A DNA stretch of 64,000 nucleotides from DAOTWA01 sp034435955 (GTDB taxonomy: Bacteria > Chloroflexota > Anaerolineae > Anaerolineales > Anaerolineaceae): contig DAOTWA010000045.1 of NCBI GenBank assembly GCA_034435955.1, forward strand, positions 1-64,000, given 5' to 3'. This document shows, in pieces, positions 1 through 8,018 of this stretch. The position numbers and the translations under genes were made by a program. The first letter of the stretch is position 1, and each line of letters starts with the position of its first letter. Under the pieces are notes generated by a model. The model was given only the letters and a program-made list of their open reading frames with translations, made no database searches and had not been told where the DNA came from.

Positions 1-332
1 TCCCCCCGGGCGGCGTACCCGAGGGGATAAGTGCAGATAGCTCCACAAGCAGGACTCGAATAACATCCCCCCTGTAGGGACCGGCAAGCGATAAAATTCC
101 CCCCGGGCGGCGTACCCGAGGGGATAAGTGCAGATAGCTCCACAAGCAGGACTCGAATAACATCCCCCCTGTGGGGACCGGCAAGCGAAAAAATTCCCCC
201 CGGGCGGCGTACCCGAGGGGATAAGTGCAGATAGCTCCACAAGCAGGACGCGAATAACATCCCCCCTGTGGGGACCTGCAAGCGAAAAAATTCCCCCCGG
301 GCGGCGTACCCGAGGGGATAAGGGCGGATAGC
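1..332. repeat. 97-bp tandem repeat carrying a tRNA-Asn 3' end and terminator
   Basis: Units start at 1, 98, 195 and 292, exactly 97 bp apart. The first three are nearly identical; differences include positions around 76, 176 and 230. Each begins with a C-rich/G-rich hairpin (CCCCCCGGG, 7-nt loop, CCCGAGGGG) followed by a stretch that matches the 3' end of the tRNA-Asn gene at 333-405 and its downstream flank. The fourth unit runs directly into the intact tRNA. Read on the minus strand, units 1-3 are copies of 'T-loop, acceptor 3' strand, terminator' without the rest of the tRNA. The array reaches the window edge, so more copies may lie outside. Confidence 0.93.
285..317 (-). terminator. Intrinsic terminator of tRNA-Asn
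   Basis: On the minus strand the stem CCCCTCGGG / CCCGGGGGG (one mismatch, 7-nt loop) is followed by AATTTTTTC. It lies 16 nt past the tRNA 3' end. The same hairpin is repeated in the three upstream-coordinate repeat units at about 2-26, 99-123 and 196-220. Confidence 0.8.
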
Positions 333-405
333 TCCTCGAGCAGGACTCGAACCTGCAACCTAGCGGTTAACAGCCGCCCGCTCTGCCGAATTGAGCTATC
401 GAGGA
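333..405 (-). tRNA. tRNA-Asn (anticodon GTT)
   Basis: The reverse complement folds as a full cloverleaf of 73 nt: acceptor TCCTCGA/TCGAGGA, D arm GCTC/GAGC, anticodon loop CTGTTAA giving GTT, T arm GCAGG/CCTGC with loop TTCGAGT. CCA is not encoded. A strong promoter lies just upstream and an intrinsic terminator downstream. Its 3' end is reused in the neighbouring 97-bp repeat. Confidence 0.96.
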
Positions 406-415
406 AAGCGCGGTT

Positions 416-444
416 ATTATAAATTCATTCCGTACCCCGGTCAA
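416..444 (-). promoter_or_regulatory. Promoter of tRNA-Asn
   Basis: Minus strand TTGACC (439-444), 17-bp spacer, TATAAT (416-421), placed about 10 bp upstream of the mature tRNA 5' end. Confidence 0.8.
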
Positions 445-626
445 GGAATGCGTATCCGCTAACATCATCATTTGACTTGACAGGGAATGCAAACAGGGCG
501 ACAGCGCAATCGTTTCATTCCACTTTGAAGATGGAAACACTGTATGGAGGCATTGAGTTAAAGAACCTTGCTTCCTTTCACATCGAGCCATCGATTCGAT
601 CTGGATAACCTCGCCCCAACTTATTG

Positions 627-650
627 TATAATACTTTTGATATCTGGAGG
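627..650 (+). promoter_or_regulatory. -10 box and ribosome binding site of the MBL hydrolase gene
   Basis: TATAAT at 627-632 and GGAGG at 646-650, four bases before the ATG at 655. No clear -35 box is seen. Confidence 0.55.
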
Positions 651-654
651 CTGA

Positions 655-1323
655 ATGGAAATTACCTGGTACGGTCATTCCTGTTTCCGACTGACCGAAC
701 GCGGCATGGCCACGGTGGTCACCGATCCATACGACCATCGAGCTGTGGGTTACGAGCCGCTCAAGCTTAAAGCCGACATCGTCACCGTCAGTCACGATTC
801 ACCCGGGCACAATTACCTGGCGGCGGTGAAAGGTGAAGCGCGCGCCATCACCGGACCGGGCGAGTACGAGATCGGCGGGGTGTTCATCACCGGGGTGCAG
901 ACCAACGGCCACAGTCGCAAAGACGGGAACGAGCCGCGCAACACCTTGTACGTGTTCGATTACAACGGTCTGACCGTAGCCCATCTGGGCGATCTGAGCC
1001 GCGTGCCCAGCCAGCCAGAGATCGAGGCGTTAGGCTCGGTGCACATTGCCCTGGTGCCGGTAGGCGGCGGAGGCGGTTTGACCGCCGCCAAGGCCGCTGA
1101 AGTCATCAGCCTTCTCGAGCCCAACGTGGTCATTCCGATGCATTACGCCACCCCGGCCACCGGCAAGACCCAGTTAAAGCTGGATACGCTCAACAAATTC
1201 ATCAAAGAGATGGGTCTGGCCGGCGTCCAACCACAGGCGTCCCTGAAGGTAAACAGCGCAGCGAACCTGGCGGAGGGTACACACGTGGTGGTACTGGAAT
1301 ACGATCACAGCAAACAGGAGTAG
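655..1323 (+). CDS. MBL-fold metal-dependent hydrolase
   Basis: 222 aa protein of the metallo-beta-lactamase fold, closest in appearance to the UlaG/YtkL-like group. The N-terminus MEITWYGHSCFRL is typical of this group. Later blocks are TDPYD, SHDSPGHNY (a variant of the usual HxHxDH metal motif, here SHDSPGH), a GPGEYEIGG block, AHLGDLS (a metal-ligand Asp/His region) and IPMHYATP near the C-terminus. Good SD (GGAGG) fixes the start. The substrate is unknown. It is followed by a small gene only 3 bp downstream, so the two are probably co-transcribed, perhaps with mutY. Confidence 0.85.
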   Translation: MEITWYGHSCFRLTERGMATVVTDPYDHRAVGYEPLKLKADIVTVSHDSPGHNYLAAVKGEARAITGPGEYEIGGVFITGVQTNGHSRKDGNEPRNTLYVFDYNGLTVAHLGDLSRVPSQPEIEALGSVHIALVPVGGGGGLTAAKAAEVISLLEPNVVIPMHYATPATGKTQLKLDTLNKFIKEMGLAGVQPQASLKVNSAANLAEGTHVVVLEYDHSKQE

Positions 1324-1326
1324 CCA

Positions 1327-1629
1327 TTGCCTGTCAAATTGATCATGACCTGGGACATTGCCCCAGAGCACGAGCAGGAATACTTTGAGTTCGTTGTACG
1401 GGAGTTCATCCCCGGCGTGCAGCGCCTGGGCTTCGAGCTGAGCGACGCGTGGGCGACCGTGTACGGCAACCAGCCGCAGATGCAGGTTGGGGCATTATTG
1501 CCTAACGAGCAAAAACTCCGCCAACTGATCAAATCGGCGGAGTGGAAGAACTTGACCAATAAGCTGTTGGATTATGTGAAGAATTACAATCAGAAGGTCG
1601 TTACCGCGCGCAACGGCTTCCAATTTTGA
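1327..1629 (+). CDS. Small conserved-looking protein of unknown function
   Basis: 100 aa from a TTG start at 1327; an in-frame ATG at 1345 is the alternative start. The protein is soluble, without signal peptide or membrane segment. It contains many aromatic residues and a C-terminal basic helix (KLLDYVKNYNQKVV). Size and strand pattern are compatible with a small ferredoxin-like (dimeric alpha-beta barrel) fold, but this is only an impression. It begins 3 bp after the MBL hydrolase stop and ends 19 bp before mutY, so it sits in the middle of a tight + strand operon. Confidence 0.7.
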   Translation: MPVKLIMTWDIAPEHEQEYFEFVVREFIPGVQRLGFELSDAWATVYGNQPQMQVGALLPNEQKLRQLIKSAEWKNLTNKLLDYVKNYNQKVVTARNGFQF

Positions 1630-1648
1630 TCTCCTTTCACCGGCTCTG

Positions 1649-2731
1649 ATGAGCGCAAATGAAATCGCACGGCGCCTGCTGGAATGGTACGGGCAAAACG
1701 CTCGCCGGCTTCCCTGGCGCGAGAGCCGCGATCCGTATGCCGTGTGGGTCGCGGAGATCATGCTCCAGCAGACACGGGTGGAGACGGTCATCCCCTACTA
1801 CCAGCGCTGGATGGAGCGCTTTCCTGGACTGCGCGCCCTGGCAGCGGCTTCCGAGCAGGAGGTGCTGGCCGCCTGGGAGGGATTGGGGTATTACGGACGG
1901 GCGCGCAATCTACGCCGGGCTGCGCAAGTTGTGGTCCAAAAGCACGACGGAAGGCTGCCCGAAGATGTGGATGAGCTGGAGAGGCTGCCGGGTATCGGGC
2001 GTTACACCGCGGCGGCGATCTCCTCGATCGCCTTTGGGCGAGACGAAGCGACCCTCGACGGCAACATCCGCAGGGTGCTGGCGCGCCTGTTCGACGTAGA
2101 TAAACCGGCACGCTCCAGGGATGGTGAGCGGCAACTGTGGTCATTGGCGCGTGGGATGCTGCCCGTCGGCCAGGCGGGGGCGTTCAATCAGGCACTGATG
2201 GATCTGGGTGCGACGTTGTGCACTCCCCACATGCCAGACTGCGCCGCCTGCCCGCTGCACGACTTCTGCCTTGCGTATGCTCGCGGTGTTCAAGAGCAAC
2301 GGCCGGTGCTCCCGAGTCGGCGAAAAACGCCGCACCACACGGTCACTGCGGCGATACTCACCCGTTCGGGTGGGGAGGGTGAGCGCGTGCTGATCGCCCG
2401 GCGACCGGCGGATGGGTTGCTGGGCGGACTGTGGGAGTTCCCCGGGGGGAAGCAGCAGGACGGTGAGGACCTGCCTGGGTGTCTGCGGCGCGAGCTGCGC
2501 GAGGAGCTGGGGGTCGAGGTGGAGGTGGGAGAGCCGCTTGGGGTGTTCCGCCACGCATACACCCACTTCCGCGTCACCCTGCACGCGTTCCGCTGCCGTC
2601 TGGTGCGCGGCGAGCCATCGCCGTACGAGGCAAGTGAACTGCGCTGGGCGCTCCCAGGCGAGCTGAACGGCTATCCAATGGGCAAGCTCGATCGCCAGAT
2701 CGCCCGGCGTTTGGACGGCTCAGCGGGCTGA
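1649..2731 (+). CDS. mutY: A/G-specific adenine glycosylase MutY
   Basis: 360 aa, the usual length. MutY removes adenine mispaired with 8-oxoguanine in base excision repair. The N-terminal helix-hairpin-helix glycosylase domain has QQTRVETV with the catalytic Glu, the HhH LPGIGRYTA at about residue 112, and LDGNI with the conserved Asp. A [4Fe-4S] motif C-X6-C-X2-C-X5-C follows at about residues 190-206. The C-terminal domain is NUDIX-like (GGLWEFPGGK then RRELREELGV, about 258-290), as in the 8-oxoG recognition domain; the Nudix box itself is well preserved. It is the third gene of a + strand cluster followed by pcm. Confidence 0.97.
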   Translation: MSANEIARRLLEWYGQNARRLPWRESRDPYAVWVAEIMLQQTRVETVIPYYQRWMERFPGLRALAAASEQEVLAAWEGLGYYGRARNLRRAAQVVVQKHDGRLPEDVDELERLPGIGRYTAAAISSIAFGRDEATLDGNIRRVLARLFDVDKPARSRDGERQLWSLARGMLPVGQAGAFNQALMDLGATLCTPHMPDCAACPLHDFCLAYARGVQEQRPVLPSRRKTPHHTVTAAILTRSGGEGERVLIARRPADGLLGGLWEFPGGKQQDGEDLPGCLRRELREELGVEVEVGEPLGVFRHAYTHFRVTLHAFRCRLVRGEPSPYEASELRWALPGELNGYPMGKLDRQIARRLDGSAG

Positions 2732-2760
2732 GGCGCCCTGAGCTGGATTGGGGGTGGAAG

Positions 2761-3444
2761 GTGGACGAGGAGGAATATTTTCGCAAGGAGCGTTACCGGA
2801 TGGTGGCTGAGCAGATAGAAGGCCGTGGCATCCGCACCCCGCGAGTGCTGGAAGCGATGTGCACAGTTCCCCGCCATGTGTTTGTCCCGCCTGCATACGC
2901 CAGCCAGGCGTACGAGGATGGGCCATTGCCCATCGGCTTTGGACAGACCATCTCCCAACCTTACATCGTGGCGCTGATGACCGATCTGTTGCGTCTGAAG
3001 GGCGATGAGATCGTGCTGGAGATCGGCACAGGTTCGGGTTATCAGGCAGCCATTCTGAGCCGGCTGGCGCGCCAGGTTTACTCCATCGAGCGCCAAGCAG
3101 AGTTAGCCGCCCTGGCCGACGAACGGCTGCGGAGCCTGGGCTATCACAACGTGCAGGTGATCGTGGGAGATGGTTCGGGAGGTTTGCCGGAGCATGCCCC
3201 TTATGACGCAATCCTGGTCACGGCAGCAGCGCCGCGGATTTCGTCGGCACTGGCAGAACAATTGAAAGTGAACGGAAGGCTGGTGATACCGGTGGGCGGA
3301 CGATATGGGCAGGAATTGTGCCTTTGCGAGAAGCTGGAAGACGGCCTGGACTGCACCGAAATCGCGCCGGTGGCATTCGTACCGCTACGCGGCGAGCACG
3401 GCTGGAAAGAGGAGGAATGGGAAGGACCCGAAGCGCCCGAATAG
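2761..3444 (+). CDS. pcm: Protein-L-isoaspartate O-methyltransferase
   Basis: 227 aa from a GTG start. The enzyme methylates L-isoaspartyl residues of damaged proteins using SAM, starting their repair. Visible hallmarks are VPRHVFVPP and YEDGPLPIGFGQTISQPY in the N-terminal part, the SAM motif LEIGTGSGYQAA at about residue 84, and YDAILVTAAAP. It follows mutY by 29 bp; both are damage-repair functions. The 3' end overlaps the start chosen for the next gene. Confidence 0.96.
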   Translation: MDEEEYFRKERYRMVAEQIEGRGIRTPRVLEAMCTVPRHVFVPPAYASQAYEDGPLPIGFGQTISQPYIVALMTDLLRLKGDEIVLEIGTGSGYQAAILSRLARQVYSIERQAELAALADERLRSLGYHNVQVIVGDGSGGLPEHAPYDAILVTAAAPRISSALAEQLKVNGRLVIPVGGRYGQELCLCEKLEDGLDCTEIAPVAFVPLRGEHGWKEEEWEGPEAPE

Positions 3445-4448
3445 GCATGGTGTTTCTAGCAGCGGGATTGCTGGCGGGCTGCATCGTAAGGCCGGTGAAC
3501 CAGGCCACGCAGACGGCCTCGCCGCGGCCGATAAGCACCACGGCGATGCTCACTGCCACGCCGCCGGCGCCCACGCCCAGCGAGACGGCCACGGCCACTC
3601 CTACGTTCACCCCGACGGCCACCCCATCTGGTCCAGTGCCGGATTTCAGCCATATCATCGTCATTTTTCTCGAGAACAAAGAATTCGGCACGGTGATCGG
3701 TAATTCACGCATGCCCAACTTTAACCAATGGGCGAAAGATTACACCTTACTGACACAATATTATGGCGTGCGTCATCCCAGCCTGCCCAATTATCTGGCA
3801 GTGATCGGCGGGGATACCTTCGACATAACGAGCGATTGCGAAAACTGCTTCGTCAACGCACCCAGCCTGCCCGACCTGATCGAGGCCAGCGGCCGCACCT
3901 GGAAAACGTATCAGGAGGATATGCCATCGCCGTGTTTCGTCGGAAGCCGCGGATTGTACGCCCAGAAGCACAATCCCTTTATCTATTTCGACCCCATCCG
4001 GCTGGACAAGGAACGCTGCCAGCGCAGCATCTTACCGCTGAGCGAGTTAGACAACGATTTAGCCAAGGGCGACCTCGCGAACTTTATTTTCATTACGCCC
4101 AACGAGTGCAACGATGCGCATTCCTGTCCCTTGGAAGCCGCCGACCAATGGCTGTACACCTGGGTGAATAAATTGATGGGCACACGCCTTTATGACGAGC
4201 GCAGCCTGATTGTGCTGACCTGGGACGAGGGACAGGGGGATCATTCCTGCTGCGGTCTGCCGGAAGGAGGGGGGAGGGTGGCAACGGTGTTGATCTCTCC
4301 CCTGGTGAAGACCGGTTTTCAGGATGACACCCCCTATTCTCATTATTCGCTGCTCAAAACCATTTCGGTCGCCTGGGGTCTGCCGGAGCTTGGCCACGCC
4401 GGTGATTCGAGCACCAATCTGATCATCAAGCCGTGGAAGGGGCCATAA
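3417..4448 (+). CDS. Secreted lipoprotein phosphoesterase (acid phosphatase/phospholipase C-like)
   Basis: 343 aa from ATG 3417, overlapping pcm by 28 bp. This start gives a basic n-region (GRTRSAR) before the hydrophobic core and lipobox LLAGC; starting at ATG 3447 would lose the positive charges. A Thr/Pro/Ala-rich linker (about residues 30-70) tethers the domain outside the cell. The catalytic part fits the phosphoesterase family PF04185: HIIVIFLENKEF near its start, RHPSLPNYLA, then LTWDEGQGDHSCCG and a C-terminal YSHYSLLKT. Substrate unknown (phosphomonoester or phospholipid). Confidence 0.85.
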   Translation: MGRTRSARIGMVFLAAGLLAGCIVRPVNQATQTASPRPISTTAMLTATPPAPTPSETATATPTFTPTATPSGPVPDFSHIIVIFLENKEFGTVIGNSRMPNFNQWAKDYTLLTQYYGVRHPSLPNYLAVIGGDTFDITSDCENCFVNAPSLPDLIEASGRTWKTYQEDMPSPCFVGSRGLYAQKHNPFIYFDPIRLDKERCQRSILPLSELDNDLAKGDLANFIFITPNECNDAHSCPLEAADQWLYTWVNKLMGTRLYDERSLIVLTWDEGQGDHSCCGLPEGGGRVATVLISPLVKTGFQDDTPYSHYSLLKTISVAWGLPELGHAGDSSTNLIIKPWKGP

Positions 4449-4457
4449 ATACCGTCC

Positions 4458-5243
4458 GTGGATGAGAGACAGCCGTTGCCACCTTCTGAAACGGCCGGCC
4501 AGCAAGGCGCGCCGTCAACGGCGCCGGCGAGCTGGGTGGACCTGCTGCTCTATCTGATCGCCGGGCCGGGCGTCTTCTTCGGCGCCGGCTTTCTGGCCAA
4601 CCATCTGGGCGGGCTGAAACCTTCGCTGCTCACCACAACCATCAGCTATACGCTCAACATCGTGATCTTCATGGGGGCGGTGCTGGTTGTGGGGGTGTGG
4701 CGGAAGCGATTGTCTATGGCCGAGATTGGGCTCTACCCGGTGCGCTGGCGCTGGTCTTGGCTGCTGCTGGCAGGGATCATCACCGCGATCCTGATCCCGA
4801 TACGGGGGTTGATCGGCCTGGCGGTAGAGATTCTGGTTTATGGCAATTTGGAAGGCCTGGTCGAAGGTCAGCGCATGCAGACGCTGATACCGGGCGGATT
4901 TTCATGGGCGGCATTCCTCATCTCGATCGTGATGGGCGGGGTGCTGGCGCCCGTGGCAGAGGAGCTGTTCTTTCGCGGGGCGATCTATACGTGGTTTCGG
5001 GCACGCTGGGGGGTTCCGGTCGCGGTGGTGGTCAGCTCGATGCTTTTCGCTGCGGCGCACTTTGACACTCTTGTGGTGGTGGTGACCGCGTTCATTTTGG
5101 GGCTGGTGAACGCGCTGATTTTCGAGCGCACGCGCTCGATCTGGGCGTCGATCGCAGTGCACGCGATCAACAACAGCCTGGCTTTTACGCTCGTCTATCT
5201 GGCGCTGGGGCTATCGAGTCTATTGAGCCGAACGCTGAATTAA
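4458..5243 (+). CDS. CPBP family intramembrane metalloprotease
   Basis: 261 aa from GTG 4458, 9 bp after the previous stop. Several hydrophobic segments span the protein. The CPBP/Abi (CAAX protease) motifs are present in order: EELFFRG at about residue 167, FAAAHF at about 197, and a final AVHAINN. These Glu and His residues form the membrane metal site. In bacteria members act in protein processing or bacteriocin immunity; the role here cannot be told. A strong double hairpin follows it. Confidence 0.88.
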   Translation: MDERQPLPPSETAGQQGAPSTAPASWVDLLLYLIAGPGVFFGAGFLANHLGGLKPSLLTTTISYTLNIVIFMGAVLVVGVWRKRLSMAEIGLYPVRWRWSWLLLAGIITAILIPIRGLIGLAVEILVYGNLEGLVEGQRMQTLIPGGFSWAAFLISIVMGGVLAPVAEELFFRGAIYTWFRARWGVPVAVVVSSMLFAAAHFDTLVVVVTAFILGLVNALIFERTRSIWASIAVHAINNSLAFTLVYLALGLSSLLSRTLN

Positions 5244-5289
5244 TGGAGCCTCGCCAGAGTTGGCTTAGAGTAAAGGCTGGATAATGAAA

Positions 5290-5348
5290 GCTGCCGGGGA
5301 AAAGTCCCGGCAGCCGCAGGAGCAGGCCTACAGCGCTGCAGGCCTGCT
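5290..5348. terminator. Double hairpin between convergent genes
   Basis: Two perfect 9-bp stems: GCTGCCGGG/CCCGGCAGC (5290-5314) and AGCAGGCCT/AGGCCTGCT (5321-5348), the second followed by TTTCATTTC on +. It sits between the CPBP protease gene (+) and the RNase J gene (-) and probably terminates + transcription, and perhaps both directions. Confidence 0.7.
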
Positions 5349-5365
5349 TTCATTTCTCAGACCGC

Positions 5366-7009
5366 TCAGACCCGGTTGGCGACGACAAAGATGGCCGGGC
5401 GGCGACGTGTTTCGTTGTAGAACAGGTTGCGCAGGGCTTGCTCGACGTCAGCCTGCAGACGACCATCGGCGTGGGATACCACTTCGGTGATGCGCCGGCG
5501 GGCCGCGGCCAGCAGCTCGTTGGATTCCTCGGGCACGATGAAGCCGTGGCTGATGATCTGCGGTTCGCCGATCAGGCGGCCGCTGCTGCGGTCGAGGTTA
5601 AGGTTGACCAGCACAATCCCATCGCGCGCCAGGGTTTCGCGCTCACGCATAATCTCCGGATCGACGTCGCCCACACCGGAGCCATCCACGAAGACGTAGC
5701 CGCCAGGGATGCGCTCGCCGAGGCGCATCTTACCGTCCACAAATTCGACCACCTGGCCGTTTTCGATCACAGCCACGTTCTCGGCGGGGATGCCCACCTG
5801 GCGGGCCAGGTGAGCGTGCTGGTGGAGCTGGCGCAGCTCACCGTGGATGGGGATGACATACTTCGGGCGGGTCAGATGGATGAGCAGTTTCATCTCCTCC
5901 TGGCTGGCGTGGCCGGAGACGTGCACCGGTGCAATGGCTTCGTAAATCACGTTGGCGCCGCGCTGGAACAGGCGATTGATGGTGCGATAGACCATTTCCT
6001 CGTTGCCGGGGATAGGATGGGCTGAAAGCACCACCGTGTCTCCAGGCTTGATGTCGAACAGGCGGTTGGTGCCGGTGGATAAGCGGCCCAGGATCGAAGA
6101 TGGTTCGCCCTGTGATCCGGTGCACATCAGCACGACCTGATCGTCGGGCAAGGCGAGGGCCTGATCCAGGCTGACCAGCACATCGTCGGGGATATCGAGA
6201 TAGCCCAGCTTACGCGCCATCTTAGCGTTATCCACCATGCTGGTGCCGACGAAGGCCAGCTTACGGCCGTGTTTTTCGGCGGCTGCAGCGACCTGCTGCA
6301 TGCGCGATATCAACGAGGCGAAGCTGGCGATGATGATGCGCGCTGGCGCCTGGTCGAAGACCTGCTGGAAGGCTTTGTCCACGGTGCGCTCAGAAGGGGT
6401 CCAACCGGCGCGCTCAGCGTTGGTCGAGTCGGCGAGCAGTGCCAGCACGCCGCGTCGGGAGAACTCGGCCAGCTTGGCGTAATCGGTGGGCCAGTTATCC
6501 ACCGGAGTGTGATCGAATTTGTAGTCGCCGGAGTGCACCACCAGGCCGGCCGGCGTTTCGATGCCCACGCCCACCCCATCGGGGATGGAGTGGCAGACAT
6601 GGAAGAAGTCCACTTTGAATGGGCCGATCTGGACCGTGTCGCCGGCCTTGACCGTGCGAAGGTCGGCTTTCTGGCCAACGCCGTTGCGCGCCAGCTTGAC
6701 TTCGAGCAAGCCGCGCGTGAGGGCGGTGGCGTAGATCGGCGCGTTGATCTCCTGCAGGACATGGTGGATGGCCCCGGTGTGATCCTCGTGACCATGGGTG
6801 ATCACGATTCCGCGCACGCGGTGGCGCTTGTCCAGCAGGTAATTGAAATCGGGGATAATGTAGTCGATCCCCAGCATGTCGTTTTCGGGGAACATGATGC
6901 CGGTATCCACGATTAAGATGTCATCACCGTATTCATATACCATCATGTTCTTACCGACTTCCCCCAGGCCGCCCAGGGGAATAATGCGCAAAATTTTCTT
7001 ATTACTCAT
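5366..7009 (-). CDS. rnj: Ribonuclease J
   Basis: 547 aa. RNase J is the MBL/beta-CASP endo- and 5'-3' exoribonuclease that drives mRNA decay and RNA maturation in bacteria without RNase E. The sequence shows GLGEVGKNM, the metal motif THGHEDHTGA (about residue 75), HSGDYKFD, ADSTNAE, the beta-CASP region with FASLISRMQQ and SQGEPSS, and SGHASQEE with IPIHGE. The ATG at 7009 has AAGGA upstream; an in-frame TTG at 7018 is less likely. Its mRNA leader is about 230 nt and contains a strong terminator. Confidence 0.97.
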   Translation of the reverse strand: MSNKKILRIIPLGGLGEVGKNMMVYEYGDDILIVDTGIMFPENDMLGIDYIIPDFNYLLDKRHRVRGIVITHGHEDHTGAIHHVLQEINAPIYATALTRGLLEVKLARNGVGQKADLRTVKAGDTVQIGPFKVDFFHVCHSIPDGVGVGIETPAGLVVHSGDYKFDHTPVDNWPTDYAKLAEFSRRGVLALLADSTNAERAGWTPSERTVDKAFQQVFDQAPARIIIASFASLISRMQQVAAAAEKHGRKLAFVGTSMVDNAKMARKLGYLDIPDDVLVSLDQALALPDDQVVLMCTGSQGEPSSILGRLSTGTNRLFDIKPGDTVVLSAHPIPGNEEMVYRTINRLFQRGANVIYEAIAPVHVSGHASQEEMKLLIHLTRPKYVIPIHGELRQLHQHAHLARQVGIPAENVAVIENGQVVEFVDGKMRLGERIPGGYVFVDGSGVGDVDPEIMRERETLARDGIVLVNLNLDRSSGRLIGEPQIISHGFIVPEESNELLAAARRRITEVVSHADGRLQADVEQALRNLFYNETRRRPAIFVVANRV

Positions 7010-7104
7010 ATAACACAATCCTTCATTGTAATAAATTCGCTATCGTTTGGGATCACGGTCGTGATGGGACACGGCTGTGTGCATCCCCCGTGCATAGGTC
7101 GGTT

Positions 7105-7241
7105 GAAAAAACAAAAACCCCGGCACGGAAAGCAACACCGGCCGGGGCAGGATCGTTCTTAGCTGACAACACGAAGGTTTTTCGCACGTTACCAATCACG
7201 AACGAAAGGCCGAAAAATCGGCCGGATGATGGCGATTAACC
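7105..7241 (-). ncRNA. Terminated RNA in the RNase J leader (attenuator or small RNA)
   Basis: Downstream of a consensus promoter the minus strand holds a perfect hairpin GGCCGA-TTTT-TCGGCC (about 7208-7223) and then a GC stem CCCCGGC/GCCGGGG followed by TTTTTGTTTTTT (about 7107-7146). This would give an RNA of about 135 nt that ends 100 nt before the rnj start codon. It can be a riboregulated leader that controls read-through into rnj, or an independent small RNA. I recognise no known riboswitch consensus. Confidence 0.6.
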
Positions 7242-7247
7242 GTTTGC

Positions 7248-7276
7248 ATTATATCAGACAATTCGCATTTTGTCAA
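7248..7276 (-). promoter_or_regulatory. Consensus promoter of the RNase J leader
   Basis: Minus strand TTGACA (7271-7276), exactly 17 bp, TATAAT (7248-7253). Both boxes match the sigma-70 consensus at every position. The expected transcription start is near 7241. Confidence 0.88.
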
Positions 7277-7354
7277 AATTAATTTTTCCGCCGAGAATTT
7301 CATTCGGTTTACGCTGCGGGGCATTCTGCCGCTTTCGAATCGGACAAGAACCGG

Positions 7355-7360
7355 TATAAT
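7355..7360 (+). promoter_or_regulatory. -10 box of the sigma factor gene
   Basis: TATAAT lies 8 bp before ATG 7369, so the mRNA would start at or just before the first codon. The -35 region does not match TTGACA. Confidence 0.5.
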
Positions 7361-7368
7361 TATTTTAT

Positions 7369-7965
7369 ATGCAGGGCATGAGGGTTCCCTCAGGAAGCGC
7401 TGTGGATTATCGGCAGATGGACGATTACGGTCTACTGCGGATGATCGCAACGGCCGAATCTGCAGCCCTGGACGCGCTCTATGAGCGCTACGGGCGGTTG
7501 GTCTACAGTCTGGCGCTGTACATTTTGAATGATCCTGCGGCAGCCGAGGAAGTCACGCAGGACGTTTTCGTCCAGGTATGGAACAAGGCTGAAACCTACC
7601 AACCCGAGCAGGGCAAGGTGGCCACCTGGCTGACCAGCGTGGCGCGCTACCGCGCCATCGACGTGTTACGCCGCACGAATGTCCGCCCGGAAGGCCACCG
7701 CGCCGATCTGGACGATGGGACGGGCTTTGAGCTAAGAGACGAGATGCATGTCGAGGCCTTGGTGGAGCAGAATCAGGAGCGCAGCCAGGTGAATGCCGCT
7801 TTGGCGCAGCTCCCGCCGGAGCAAAGGAGAGCTCTGGCATACGCATACTTTTTTGGGTACTCGCATCAGCAAATCGCCGATCTGCTAGGCGAACCGCTGG
7901 GCACGGTCAAGACGCGCATCCGCCTGGCCATGCAGAAGCTGCGTCAGATGTTGAAAGAAGATTAA
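7369..7965 (+). CDS. ECF RNA polymerase sigma factor (SigK-type)
   Basis: 198 aa from ATG 7369. Region 2 is seen as ALDALYERYGRLVYSLAL, AAEEVTQDVFVQVW and TWLTSVARYRAIDVLRR. Region 4 is LPPEQRRALAYAYFFGYSHQQIADLLG followed by GTVKTRIRLAMQKLR. It is paired with an RskA-type anti-sigma factor 53 bp downstream, the usual arrangement for the SigK/ECF19 group. The start is not certain. If the -10 at 7355 is used, translation is leaderless at 7369, but GTG 7402 has a good SD (AGGAAG) and would remove 11 residues. Confidence 0.93.
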   Translation: MQGMRVPSGSAVDYRQMDDYGLLRMIATAESAALDALYERYGRLVYSLALYILNDPAAAEEVTQDVFVQVWNKAETYQPEQGKVATWLTSVARYRAIDVLRRTNVRPEGHRADLDDGTGFELRDEMHVEALVEQNQERSQVNAALAQLPPEQRRALAYAYFFGYSHQQIADLLGEPLGTVKTRIRLAMQKLRQMLKED

Positions 7966-8018
7966 AGCTGCATAAATCCAGTCGTGATCGGTTTACGTAT
8001 ACTATAGCCGAGGGAAGT

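Noticed and set aside
1..332. CRISPR array
   Set aside because: Repeats are regularly spaced at 97 bp, but the whole unit is repeated and there are no unique spacers; the repeat matches a tRNA end and no cas gene is present.
367..795. Minus-strand open frame of 142 codons
   Set aside because: It overlaps the tRNA-Asn gene, its promoter and the start of the MBL gene, and shows no protein-family features.
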